Positions 13,041 to 24,323 of a DNA stretch of 64,000 nucleotides are shown here, piece by piece. Origin of the DNA: Polytrichum commune (Eukaryota; Streptophyta; Polytrichopsida; Polytrichales; Polytrichaceae); contig OX485807.1 in the NCBI GenBank assembly GCA_950295325.1, positions 39,648,440-39,712,439 on the forward strand. The letters are read 5' to 3'. Under the pieces are notes generated by a model. The model saw only the letters and a program-made list of their open reading frames with translations, ran no database searches and was not told the origin of the DNA. Position 1 is the stretch's first letter; every line of letters begins with the position of its first letter. The translations under genes and the position numbers were made by a program.

Positions 13041-13180
13041 AGTGTAGTGTACACTACACTATACAACACTATATTTAGTGTCACTTACTATTTGGAAATA
13101 CCCCAATGTAATGTTAAGATGATCTAGTTTTGTGTAACTCCAAATAGTAAATGACAATGAATTGAATATTTAGTGTAGTA
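13041..13180. repeat. Short hairpin MITE beginning with a perfect 20-bp palindrome
   Basis: Positions 13041-13060 (AGTGTAGTGTACACTACACT) equal their own reverse complement. The following segment contains cttactatttgg near 13086 and, in inverted orientation, ccaaatagtaaatg near 13141, with an inverted outer part (actacac near 13053, gtgtagt near 13174). The whole can fold into an imperfect hairpin with a loop of about 25 nt. The inner TIR (tactatttggagttacac) resembles the ends of the larger elements at 22.9 and 34.4 kb. Confidence 0.5.
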
Positions 13181-13199
13181 CGTTTGAGGTGGTGTGTCA

Positions 13200-13892
13200 A
13201 CTTGGCGACATGGGAGTGTGGGTTGAAAAATAACGGTATTGTATGGGGGGAAAGGTCAAACAAGGTGCATCATATTTTCATCATGCATTTATCCATCTTA
13301 TGTAAAAGCATTTGTGTGTGTGTGTGAGAGAGAGAAAGAGAGAATCTTGTACTTATTTGCTTACATTCCATGTAGTCAATTGGCCACAAGTGGCACATTT
13401 GAGCTATAGTTCTAACTTGGCAACGCGGGAGTGTGGGTTGAAAAATAACGGTATTGTAAGGGAGGAAAGGTCAAACATGGTGCATTTATCCATGTTATGT
13501 TAAACCGAGCTCGAGTGTAGAGAGAGAGTCGTGTTGATACTTATATTACATAGATTTGTGGGGTGAAAAATAATGGTATTCTATGGGAGGAAAGGTCAAA
13601 CAAGGCCCACCACATTTTGGTGATGCAAGTGTTGGCTTTGTCCCATGTTATGGGGTGGAGGCATTGTGAAGATAGCCTTTGAGTAGTAATAGGGCTTGGG
13701 TAATGCATGACAAAACTTACTGGATAAGGTCAGTGAAAACTCGGTGCAAGTGCAATGAAGGTTGAGTGAGATTTCCAATTTAATATGAATAAACCTACTT
13801 TAGTAGTTTAGAATATATACTTTTAAAATGTCATTTTAGGAGAGAGCATCTTGAGGCAAGGCTACACTCCCATGCTCATCTTATGTTAACCC

Positions 13893-13927
<35 letters not shown>

Positions 13928-15179
13928 ACTAACTGGACAATGCAATAAGGTTGCAATAGTGCGTGTTTCTCTCTCTAGGGAGTGTGGATTAAAGAATATG
14001 TAATGGCATTGTATGGGAGGGATAGGTCAAACAAGGAACACCACATCTTTATCTTGTATTTGTCCTTCTTGCGGTAGACCGATTTTCTCATAGTGAGAGA
14101 GTATTGTTGTTACATACTTTCCATGTAATTGGTTGGTTGCACGCACATAAGATTGTATGGGAGGATTGGTCAAATAAGGCACGACACAACTCGATCTCGC
14201 ATTTGTTTAACCAATCTTGAATACACATTTATGCACGTGATGAGAGAGAGAGAGGATGTTCAATTTTATTGTCAATTGTTTAGGGTTCAGGGTGACAACG
14301 TGGGTGTGTTGCGTATGGCTGTTGAAACAAAGTTCTTTCTTCAATCCATGTTACGTTGAAGAATATTGGTATTGTACACGAGAAAAGGTCCAACATAGAA
14401 CACCACAATTTTTGTCTTGTGTGTTGTTGAACCTATCTTGTACCTATTTCTATGCACATATTATAGCTAGAGATAGATAGAGAGAGTGTGTGTGTATAGG
14501 GGTGGCGGTGTAATTTGATGGGTAAGAGATAGATTGATGTTGTTCCGATCTCCTTGTTGATTGTTTGGTACCAACTTGTAGGAATATTGCACACAAGTGC
14601 CCGTACACTCATCTTTTTCTCTCCAATAAATGTGGGTTGGAATACATTTGGTGACTCATGGGAGGAAAGGTTTTGGTATGCGGTATACCTAGTTTGAAAC
14701 TCACTCCCCTGTAATAGCATCATTCTTCAACCCACACTCATAGGAGGACGAAAATTTATGTGCAAATCACTTTGTTGTCGAGCTCGTACCTAACAAGCTT
14801 ACCAAAATACAATAACACTTTCTCTCTCACTCACCAAGGTCCCCTACACCCGCGCCCACCTCTCTAGAACTTGCTCAAATAAATTGGTTCAAGATAGGAG
14901 GGACAATGCATAGATTAATTGTAGTGTGCTTTGTTGACCTTTCCTCTTGTATATTATACCACGGAGTTGTTCTTTAGACCCACACCCACTGGAGAGAGAA
15001 ATTTGCATATAACATTCCCACGTTGTCAAATAAATGTCAATCAACCTAAAAAGAACGTGAATCACATCAATCCCTTTTGCTACTCAATTGTTGTTTCTCT
15101 TTAGAATCTACACAATAACCCCCCAAAAAATGATGTGCACTTCTCAAATTGATGTGCACTTTGTTTGACATTTCTCTTA
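13200..15179. repeat. Degenerate dispersed/tandem repeat field with GA microsatellites
   Basis: A core reading approximately 'aaaaataacggtattgtatgg', then 'gaggaaaggtcaaacaagg', recurs with drift near 13225, 13440, 13565, 13995, 14150 and 14355, usually followed by a GA-repeat and a Latin-style variable linker. Related pieces appear in reverse orientation near 14720-14960 and again near 15900-16010. GA runs include 13897-13923 (about 13 units), and a mixed TG/AG run lies at 13310-13340. No coding potential is credible. The copies diverge, so this looks like an old satellite-like or nested repeat field. Confidence 0.5.
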
Positions 15180-15682
15180 GGGCCGCTTCGTACTATGGCT
15201 GAAGGTCGAGAGGCCGTCGATTTCCACCAATCAGATTGTAAGAAACCAAGAATTCGGCCTCTCGACCCTTCACAGTAGAGGCCAAAGTCCAAAGGCCATT
15301 GCTCTTCGGAACGCCTACATGGCAATACTCTTTGACCAAGGTGACAGACTCTCGAGGGAAGTTTAGGTCAGACAAGAATGGAAACCCAAACTATGGTTGA
15401 GAGGCCGTCAAATTTTCTTTTGCATTAAAAAATAAAAAATTGACAACATATTGGCCGTTAGATTGGAGGGGTTGTTTTGGACATGGAATGAAGTGGGCAT
15501 GCTCCTTCTGCCTTTGGCCTTTGGGCTTGGACTTTGAAAGTTTCACACTATGATTTTGGCCGAAGGCTCCAATTTCTATGTTTTATTGGCTATTTTCAAC
15601 CCATTTCTTTGGAGTCTCAACAAAATTTGGCCATTCAATCACATGGCCTCTCCACTTGGACGGCCATACTATGAAGGAGTCC
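15180..15682 (+). mobile_element. MITE family A, copy 1 (~503 bp, terminal inverted repeats)
   Basis: The left end (GGGCCGCTTCGTACTATGGC, then ..GAGAGGCC) and the reverse complement of the right end (GGACTCCTTCATAGTATGGC, then ..GAGAGGCC) form imperfect TIRs of about 35 bp. The interior matches the copy at 21053-21548 in opposite orientation; for example 'gatttccaccaatcagattg' near 15218 recurs inverted near 21497. No transposase frame is present. The left flank is TTA, which would fit a PIF/Harbinger (Tourist-like) element, but the right flank is TTG, so superfamily is only a suggestion. Confidence 0.7.
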
Positions 15683-17181
15683 TTGATACAATGCCAATAA
15701 TTTGTAAACAATAACATTTAGTGGCAAAAGCAACTTGCGTTCAACATCCTTCAGTTTTCAAATGAAGCTAACATTTGAAAACATGCAACAAACTAACAAC
15801 ACGAACTATAAGAGTGACTATGTCTTTTTCTTCTTCTTTCACTCTCTCTAGTTTTATGCTTAAAAACTAGTTTGACATGAAACACACGCGAGATCAAACT
15901 ATGGTGCACCTTGTGTTAACTTTGTTTCTCATGTAACACCAAAGTTCTACAACCCACACTCTTTGATGAAAGAAAAAATGCATATGCCAATCTAGGTCAT
16001 TCAACATCCCTCACATTTGCAAGCTAGGTTGTTGGACCTACAACTTATTGATTGCATGTCTAGGGGTGCACCATTCATAACGCGTGTAAGTATACATGAG
16101 TGCACCAAAGGGGCATTAATTTTAGCTTTTCCATATTACGTATATACATGCTACACACGTTATAGCTCGTAATTATGTGCACGTAAGGAGGGCCTTTGCA
16201 AAATATACAACCGTGGTACTTGTACGGTAGGGTAACTTATTCATGCTCATTTATTTGGAAGTATGAACGAGGATGGGGAATGTGATTATGATCACACATT
16301 GATTGATGATTTTAGTGCACAAGGTGGTGACAAGGCAAAATTGCGGTGTTGGAGGAGACAATTCAAACATGTGCAAGGATGTTGTCATAGAGAGAGAATT
16401 GATGCAGTCGCATGTTGAAAACGATTTATATGAAGATGTGGTGTTGTAAAGTGAGCTTCAACATGCCTTTCATGTTCTAAGTGAACATGAAAATGCTCAA
16501 ATGCCCTTTCAATCTAATGTTCAGTCCTTTGTGGCTTGTGTAGAGGTCATGGGAGTCTAGAATTTTCAAAACCACACTTGTTAGTCAATTAAATGGCAAT
16601 CCAACTTAATCTAAAGATCAGTTGACTACAATCAAGGCTTGCATAATATATATGAAGCCTAACCTCCTTACCACCGCAAATCATGACACTATGTTAAATG
16701 TCGATTGTGATTGTGGAGTGTGTTTCTTGATCACACTCAAAGCTAGAATTGTCAAGAAGCGTGGTTGATCAAAAAATTGAGCTCTAATTAAGGTTTGATT
16801 TTGTCGGGAGGGTTTATAAGATGCATAGAAAAATTTGGTAATCTTAAACCACAATGATCTTGAATATTTCTTTGATGATGAACTCAAGGGCTTCGTCAAA
16901 GGTGAATGTAGGAAAATAACAATTTAATATATTTTAGCTTATTTTGTACAAACTTTAGCAACTCAACACAAATTAAAATGTCAATTTCATCTCATTTTAT
17001 AAATTACACCACAAATTTCGCCTATGTACCCAGTCAACAACTCTATTACTTCCATTACAAGCACCATGTAGAGCCTATATTCGGCAATGTTACAACTCAA
17101 GGTGGAGCTCGAGGGTGTTTAATCCAAAGTAAGGTGCTTATCCGTACGCTTTGAACCACAACCTTCTTTTGTTTATAACTA
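15683..17181. other. Intergenic, AT-rich, no gene recognised
   Basis: This interval holds relics of the 13-15 kb repeat core near 15900-16010 and AT-rich unique-looking DNA. A short open frame from 16264 (MNEDGECDYDHTLIDDF) runs about 50 codons, but I know no relative for it. Nothing else could be supported. Confidence 0.4.
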
Positions 17182-17480
17182 GGGCCACTTCATAAGAGGT
17201 CCCAAGTCCCAAGTCCCACTCATGTTAGCAAGTCCCAACATGGAGGCAAAGTCTCAACTTTTGAGCCTCAAGGAACCATTACAACATGGTTTATATTCAT
17301 TGAAGTTTATTTTTAAATTATTCAATGCAAAAAATCTTGGGACTTGTGTTAAGGGTTGGGTCTAGTTTTATGTTCCACCAAACATGCAATATAAGTCCAA
17401 AGCCTCGCCTCCAAAAAGTGTTGCCATGTAAGCATCCATGTCAAACTTGAGACATATGACACGGAACCCTGTGTGAGCTG
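17182..17480 (+). mobile_element. MITE family D, copy 1 (truncated or diverged at its right end)
   Basis: The segment parallels 23954-24323 in the same orientation. Shared stretches include 'caacttttgagc', 'acttgtg.t.ag.gttggg', then 'tctag', and 'cacctccaaaaagtg' followed by 'ttgccatgta'. The left end begins AGGGCCACTT.. and reaches GTCCCAAGTCC, matching the terminal repeat of the other copy. No clear right terminal repeat was found, so the right boundary is a guess. Confidence 0.5.
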
Positions 17481-18548
17481 ACCCTTTATGAACATATACA
17501 TTTGCATGAACTTCATCATGTGATGTTTGGAGATTGGAATTGGTGTTTGGCACGAATATCGAATGCTCCAAAGTTGGGTGAGGTTTCAACCAACTGCACA
17601 ATTAGGTCTTCACTTAAACTCAAGTGAGCATGTAGTGACCAACTATCCACCCACATGGATTCTTACAACCATCTTTTACGTTCCCAAATAAGTTATTGTT
17701 TGATTTAAGCATGTCTACCGTAAAGCATAATACAAATCCTACGATCGGATTGACAAATGGATACCTCAAATTGGTCTTTAGGTAGATACCTAATAGAAAT
17801 AGAAAGAAAAGAAAAGCCACTCTTCCACACATAGATACCCATCTTTTGGACGGGCCTTTAAGAATAAAGCAAAGTTGTCTCCATGCATCCATCATGGAAT
17901 TCACATCTTCTGGAACCCGACTCTGTGTACGAGGGATACATTATGGTTGAGCCATACATTATGGTTGGCCGTACTTTATTGTGGCGGTGTTGGGCTTCTC
18001 CCAAGGAGGATGAAGTTATTAGTGCGATGAATGAATGAACAACCATTTGTGAATGAACGCCCCTTGATGAATGAACAACCTTTGATGAATGGTTACAAAT
18101 TGATGGGTGCTCTCCAATTTCGCTATATGACCCGAAGAAATGATCTTTAGGCAAGGGCGTACATGTGTAAACCATACATGATTTACCCCTTGGTGCACGA
18201 TGGGATAAAAGAATGTTGACAAACATCATATCTACCAGCATGGGTGTGAGCATCTGTAAACATGATGGGTTAAAAGTACTATGCTTGAAGGGCCTTTTGT
18301 GTTGTGAGGCGACTAGCAAAGTGGCCTCTACAAGTGCTATCGTGACATCCTACAAAGATATCAGGGATTTTTATCTCATTTATGCATCGGTGAAACATCC
18401 CATTCAATCCCCTTCAGTAAAGGCGATCGGCAATGACAACATAATGACGGCTATGGACTCTAATCTTATGCCGCTCATTCTTATCTAACCTTTCGGGCAT
18501 TGTTTAAGTACTCAAAAACTTGGCAATGTGGGCAAACCACGATGGGAA
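17481..18548. other. Intergenic, internally repetitive, no gene recognised
   Basis: Short internal repeats based on 'gaatgaacaaccttt' and 'gatgaatg' occur near 18030-18090, and 'tacattatggttg' repeats near 17937-17970. The repeats create long minus-strand open frames with no family resemblance. No element ends were found. Confidence 0.35.
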
Positions 18549-19011
18549 TTACCGTAATGAGAAATTAATTAGCATCTGGTAGTTCATCATCAATGTCCAA
18601 TGTGGCCATATCCCCATATAGTCTTGAGAGGTGGTCTCTCTGCTTATGTAAGCGGTGTAATCTAATTCCTCGAGGAGCAAGACCCACCTTGCTACTCGAC
18701 CACTAAGGTTGGGTTTATTGACCATGTAGTAGAGGATCAAATCGTCTACAAAAAATACTATTGGGTTCATTAGGACTTAGTGTTGGAATTTCTTGACACT
18801 AAATACTATAGCAAGGTATTCTTGCTCCATGGTGGAATAGTTCTTTTTCTTTTAACGTTAGTTGAACATTGACAAACACAATGGGGTGGTCTTTGAGGTC
18901 ATGCCTACACGGTTGGCACAAAGTCACACTTACGGCTAAGGCGGAGGCATCACAATAGACATGGAAGGACACATCCCATCGAGGAGGTATAAGGCATGGA
19001 AAGGAAATCAA
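18549..19011 (-). pseudogene. Ty3/gypsy retrotransposon relic (RT/RNase H region)
   Basis: On the minus strand one frame contains FHVYCDAS, then a diverged LCQP and DHPIVF. A second frame contains YSTMEQEYLAIVFSVKKF. A third has VNKPNLSGRVARWVLLLEE. These are, in the right order, the hallmarks of the RNase H domain that follows reverse transcriptase in Ty3/gypsy Pol. The pieces lie in different frames with stops between them, so the copy is dead. No LTRs, integrase or primer-binding site were found. Confidence 0.7.
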
Positions 19012-21052
19012 TTTGATTTTGAGTTAATTATATCTTGCATCCTCAATTTTACCACTTGTTTATAAGAATGAAATCCCTCTATATTTTTTTATGAAAATTT
19101 AAATACATCATTCACTTAAATATCAATTATAAAATTTAAATAATAGCAGTATGTGTTCAATAACTGTAGGACAAGAAATGACAGAGTAAACCATCAAATT
19201 GATGAATTTAATCCAAAATTGTGAAACTTCCACAAATTCTAGAACATTTACATATTACTATCTGACAAGGACCAATTCAACTATAGTATCTATATGAAAC
19301 TTATAAAACAATAAAATAATAACATGCATTGTAATGTAGTTCAAATCTTACATATATAGAGCTTGCAAATGTAATCATAAACTAGTGTCTTTGAATGTTT
19401 AGATTGGTAAAGTGGAATAGAATGTACTAGACTTCAAGAATTTTAGATTCATTAATTAGTTGAGCTCATAAACAATGCGATTTTGAGATTTTCATAGTGA
19501 TTGGGTAGAATGTGATTCTAGTGAGGTGCATTGTTTTATTCTATTAGTGTCCGACACAATAATTCTTTATTATCCACATCAATTCTTGTACATGGTGAGA
19601 ATAAATGTGAGCCACATTCAATTTCAACCAGTGACCAAATCGTTGGCTTATACTTAGAGTGGGCCACATTAATAATTGTTTTTTTAGGAAATCGATGTGG
19701 GTGATTGAACTACTTTATGATACTTTATGTCACTATTCTATTAGCTACACTTATTGTATGCTAATGAGGTCTCCATAAGTACTTATAGGAAGATGTGTAA
19801 TTTTCAAGGTTGTCCACGTTATTTTTACCTTGACTAGACAATTCAAGTGGTCCACGTTAATTATTTACATACAGAATTTCCACTCGCACAAACAAGACAA
19901 TGTAGTTTAGTGACACTAAGACATGCCTCATTGAATTAGGCATTCTATAAATAAATACACAAATGTAGAAAATAATTATAGCGATGCACATAAATTAAGG
20001 AAAAAATTTCCAAAAACATCCAGGACGTGTCTCGACGACGAGTCTACGCAGTTCGCGCTCCTAACGGTTGTTTTCACCGATTAGAGCCTTCTCATTGTCA
20101 ACACAATAAAACACACCACACACAATGCCATATGAAACACACTCCAATTCTCCGATTCCGAACATTTTCCAACCATTTCTTGGAAAATGCCTATTTTAGG
20201 TGCCCCGGGGGCACGATGCACATAAATTCAACTCATATATTTAATCTATGCAAACCCCCACTTTTATGAGGCTTGCTCTAAGAGGTTCCACGAGGCACCC
20301 CTTTAAGGTATGAAAACATGCGAAGAGGAATGGGATCCGCTTTTGCAACACTTATCCCGTTTTACTCGCGTGGATTCTTCATAGAATTGCATAACATTAT
20401 CATGGCCCTTGTCCACTACACCCCTTTGTCCTAAAATAGTTTGATCTAGCCACAAAAAAGTAAGAATAAAAATACGTGACGATTTCACTATGGAATTTGG
20501 ACACCGAAGTTATTGATGGAAAAATAAAGTTTGACCTCAGAGTAAAGAATGCTCAAACCTATGTTACGACGTTTTGTTGAGGGTCAATCTCATACATCCA
20601 ATATGTGACGGCATATTTCACTTTTGAGATGTCACATACCTAAGTTTCTATATCACTCTTAGCCATGACAACATGTTGCATGTCGCTTAGAAATATATAT
20701 ATATACGCATTTGTTGTTATGTACGAAGCGGATGTGTACGGCATAAGGAAGACAATACCACTTGTGACCTAAAATACAACTCACCACATGAGCGACTAAG
20801 ACACCTAAAATTGATATCTAAGTATATTTGGACGAATACTTGTCCAAAGATAATGAGGAATATGCAGTTGTGGGGACAAAATATCGAACGACAACAACAA
20901 AAGCAATAACCACAACTTTGAATGTTTGTATTCCAGGTTCGCTGACCATCACATTTGTGTAGTTTTGCGGTATAATGCATGTCATGTTGGTGATTGGTAT
21001 CATCCAAAATTAATGAATAAATCCAAATATAGTTAAATCCTAGTTAGTAACT
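19012..21052. other. AT-rich intergenic DNA, no gene recognised
   Basis: The sequence is AT-rich with no supported exon. It contains a 15-bp direct repeat (CGATGCACATAAATT) at 19982-19996 and 20214-20228. A plus-strand open frame at 20027-20269 spans this interval but resembles nothing known. Confidence 0.35.
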
Positions 21053-21548
21053 GGCTGCTTCACACTATGGCTGTCCAAGTCGAGAGGCCGTGGGATTGAA
21101 TGGCCAAACTTTGTTGAGAGTCCAAGGAATTGGGCTTAAAATAGGCAATACAATATTGAAATTGGAGCCTTCAGCCGGGCATAGCGTGAAGCCTTTAAAG
21201 GCCAAGCCCAAAGTCCAAAGGAAGTAGGAGCATCCCATTTTATTCCCTAACCAAATCAACCCATCCAATCTAACGCCCAAGATCTTGTCAAGTTCTGATT
21301 TTTTGTTTGAAAAAAAATGGACAACCTCTAGACTGTAGTTTGGGTTTCCATTCTTGTCTTACCCAAACTCCCTTCAAGAGTCCATCGCCTTGGTCAAAGA
21401 CTACTGCCATGTAAGCATTTTGGAAAGCGACAACCTTTGGACTTTGGCCTCTAGTGTGAAGGGACGAGAGGCTGTATTCTTGATTTCTTACAATCTGATT
21501 GGTGGAAATCGACGGCCTCTCAACCTTCAACCATAGTATGAAGCGCCC
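21053..21548 (-). mobile_element. MITE family A, copy 2 (~496 bp, inverted relative to copy 1)
   Basis: The ends are GGCTGCTTCACACTATGGC on the left and, on the complementary strand of the right end, GGGCGCTTCATACTATGG, forming terminal inverted repeats. The right part reads, on the minus strand, as the left part of the 15.2 kb copy, including GTCGATTTCCACCAATCAG. Conserved interior text includes 'ccaaagtccaaagg' and 'ggagccttc'. No transposase is present and no clean target-site duplication was found. Confidence 0.7.
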
Positions 21549-22883
21549 TTCAAACAATGTCCATAACCACAAACTCCTCGACAAATTGGGTGTTGGGACA
21601 AACAACAAGATAGTACACCAACAACTTAAATCATCGGTAGAATCACCCAATAACTTCTTGTGCACCTTCTTCTCACCTTCCCGAGCATGGAGTGGGAATT
21701 GGGGTTCGTTGACATCCATGGACACTTATCTATCGGGAATGAAGGAGCTATAGCAAAAACAAGTGCCTCGCATGTCGACGACCGATTCATATTGCATTAT
21801 GGTGCACTCATTTGGAGTCTCTAATGCTAATTTTGGAGTCAAACGTGTAAATGATAATTTAAAATTATAAAATATTTCACTACGCTTGTTCACTTTTCAA
21901 ATGGATAAGTTTCCATATATCTCATGAATCCCTAGGTATGGGTTGGGGTTATGAGTGGCAACTAAGATTGATGTCCCTAAATTGAAGATAACACTAATTT
22001 GCACATCTATATTTGAGTGGTGTGTAGTTAGGTTTGAATTTGAGAACAAATACCAACATGACATGTGTATATGGAGATGGAGAACATGTTCAAATTATGC
22101 GGGATATATGCTAATTGTCTAGGCTCAATAATCAACATAATTTGGAGGGGGGGATCTACGACCACTTAATGAATGTGAGAACATTCATAATGACTAAGAT
22201 ATTCATATGAGCCCTAAAAAAAACGAGACAAATGGCTATGGACACGATTTGGATTCATTGATCATTTAATGGATGTTTTACATGATGAAGGGTTGTGAGA
22301 AAAAAGAATGATTTAGAATTTCTCAACAAAGACCACATGTGACCAAGAAAAAACCTAATCATTTCTTGAAAAGCCTTCATGTAATGCGACATATTCTACA
22401 TTGGACTTAGTTTGGGACATAGTGTTTCTAACAAAAATGAGAACAACAACAACCAAAAAAAAAAAAATTCAAAATAACTACAAATAAAGCTTGCAGTAGC
22501 AACAACAACAATTCTTCTTCTTCTTTTTGACATGGGCACCTTCATTTTTTGCTAAAACAATGCATTTGAGTTCTTTTGCCACAAAATTTGGGTGATCACC
22601 AAACATTATACATTTATGGATATGTTGGATTCGATGTCACGTGCATGCCAATTCCATGTCAAATTCTCATCCATTCTTTGACATAGTCACTTCTATGTTT
22701 GGTGACCTTGTGTAAAATGAAATGGGATTGTCACTCATTTCTCAACGAATGAGATGATCAGAAAGCGGTGGTGATGGTCATTGGTCACTATTGTAAACAT
22801 GTTTTATTAGGTGTTTCACATCCTAAGAGAAGTGGTCACATAGAGAAAATATCCATCTAAGGCAAGTCCATTGGAAATTACTA
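21549..22883. other. AT-rich intergenic DNA, no gene recognised
   Basis: No exon, element end or RNA gene was recognised. A poly-A stretch lies near 22455-22467 and short AAC/TTC trinucleotide runs near 22441-22530. Confidence 0.35.
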
Positions 22884-23102
22884 CATTGATTATCCCAATC
22901 AATGCGCATTACTATTCAAAGTTATGAAATGCTATAACAATTGAATGAGAATGTAATAATTTCACCACACATAGTCATTTATGTTCTATAATGTCCAAAC
23001 AACCTAGTGAACTTTTGCTAGTAAAAATTGAACTCCTTACTAGACGTTATTGCATTGTGTAACTCCAAACAGCAACACGCTCTAATTGGGATAATCAACA
23101 TG
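22884..23102 (+). mobile_element. MITE family C, copy 1 (~219 bp)
   Basis: The left end (CATTGATTATCCCAATCAAT, then gcgcattactattcaaagtta) and the reverse complement of the right end (CATGTTGATTATCCCAATTA, then gagcgtgttgctgtttggagtta) form a TIR of about 50 bp. The interior includes 'gagaatgtaat' and 'catttatgttctataatgtc', both found inverted in the copy at 34.35-34.58 kb. It has no coding capacity. Confidence 0.65.
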
Positions 23103-23953
23103 GTTTTGCCCCATACGTCTTGGCCCATTGCACATGTGCATATGAATCCATGTCTCGGGCCATCCTTGTACCATCCGCTCACCATACGGCCACTGATCGC
23201 ATGTTGTTTTAGGAAGGTTGAGCATTGACAACCTCACCACCCATGCAATCATTGTTCAATGTCCCCAAATCTATTAAACCTAAAACAAAGTCTATGTTTT
23301 GAGCCCAGGCAATCCAATTTCATCATAGAACATGTTTTACTCTTCTAAAATTTTGTTTCTACATGTTGCACCTATGCATACAAATTAGTGTGCGTTGACT
23401 TGTAGTGCCCACTGGACACATAGATTTTAAAAATTTTAAATGATTATATTTGTTTCCTTATTTCTTTGCACCCCCCACCCCCACCCCAAACATCTAAACC
23501 TCTACCCCCCACCCCTTAATTGTGAACGCCTAATCCCCTATCTTGAATCCCGTACCCCAACACTCTAATCCCAACCTACAAGTCAAGCCACCCACCCCAC
23601 AACCATGCACCTCATGCTCACGTGGCAACGTTGGGGGCCCCATGACCGCATGGTAGTGCCCAACTCCACTCCATCACATTGTGCCTTATGTGAGTTTCCA
23701 CCTCTTGAGTTGTGCCCACGCACCAATTTATTAGATACAATATTATCTCCCCCTCCCTCCCTCCCATATGGCCTCTTCCTTGAAATATATACTGGGAACA
23801 ATGTTCCATTTAAAAAAATATATTCAAATGAAACAGTGGGATGACATCCTTACCACTTGTGCTCATGACATAACACTTTAATGTGGTCCCCACTGTTTTC
23901 CAAAATGTTGGGGAACATCGGGACCACCACCATCACCACCGTCGTTGTATGCT
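23103..23953. other. Intergenic DNA with C-rich low-complexity tract
   Basis: A C-rich tract (ccccccacccccacccc and relatives) lies at about 23470-23515. Opposed open frames at 23583-23844 come from low-complexity sequence and show no family resemblance. No gene is supported. Confidence 0.4.
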
Positions 23954-24323
23954 AGGGGTTTGGTTCACATGGGGCCCCAAGTCCTGCTCATGGAGGTAGA
24001 GCCCCAACTTTTGAGCATGAAAAAATCATTAAAACATGGCTAATTATCATTAAAGTTGGATCTTTATTATCTTATGCAAAATATTCGTGAGACTTGTGCT
24101 GAGAGTTGGGTCTAGCTTTTTGCTCGACCCAATCCTCAACACAAATCCCAAGTCTCACCTCCAAAAAGTGGTTGCCATGTAGACATTCATGTCAAACTCG
24201 TGACTTAGTTCTTGGGATCATGTGTGAAGTGGCAAGTCTCAACTTCCATGCTTTCAACGGCTGAGATTGCAAGAATTGACCTCAAGTGACTCAAGAGTGA
24301 GGACTTGGGACCCAAATGACCCT
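23954..24323 (+). mobile_element. MITE family D, copy 2 (~370 bp)
   Basis: The left end (..GGGGCCCCAAGTCC) and the complement of the right end (AGGGTCATTTGGGTCCCAAG, then TCC) are imperfect inverted repeats. The interior matches the 17.2 kb copy. The flanks (left ..gcta, right taag) allow a TA-containing target duplication but do not prove one. There are no coding frames. Confidence 0.55.

Noticed and set aside
12400-13084. Overlapping open frames on both strands in the GA/CT-rich zone
   Set aside because: Low-complexity translations (Arg/Ser/Pro runs) produced by microsatellite sequence; no splice structure or family resemblance. The zone is better read as promoter/5' UTR.
17858-18319. 153-codon minus-strand frame
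   Set aside because: Composition follows short DNA repeats (gaatgaac, tacattatgg); no domain or homologue recognised.
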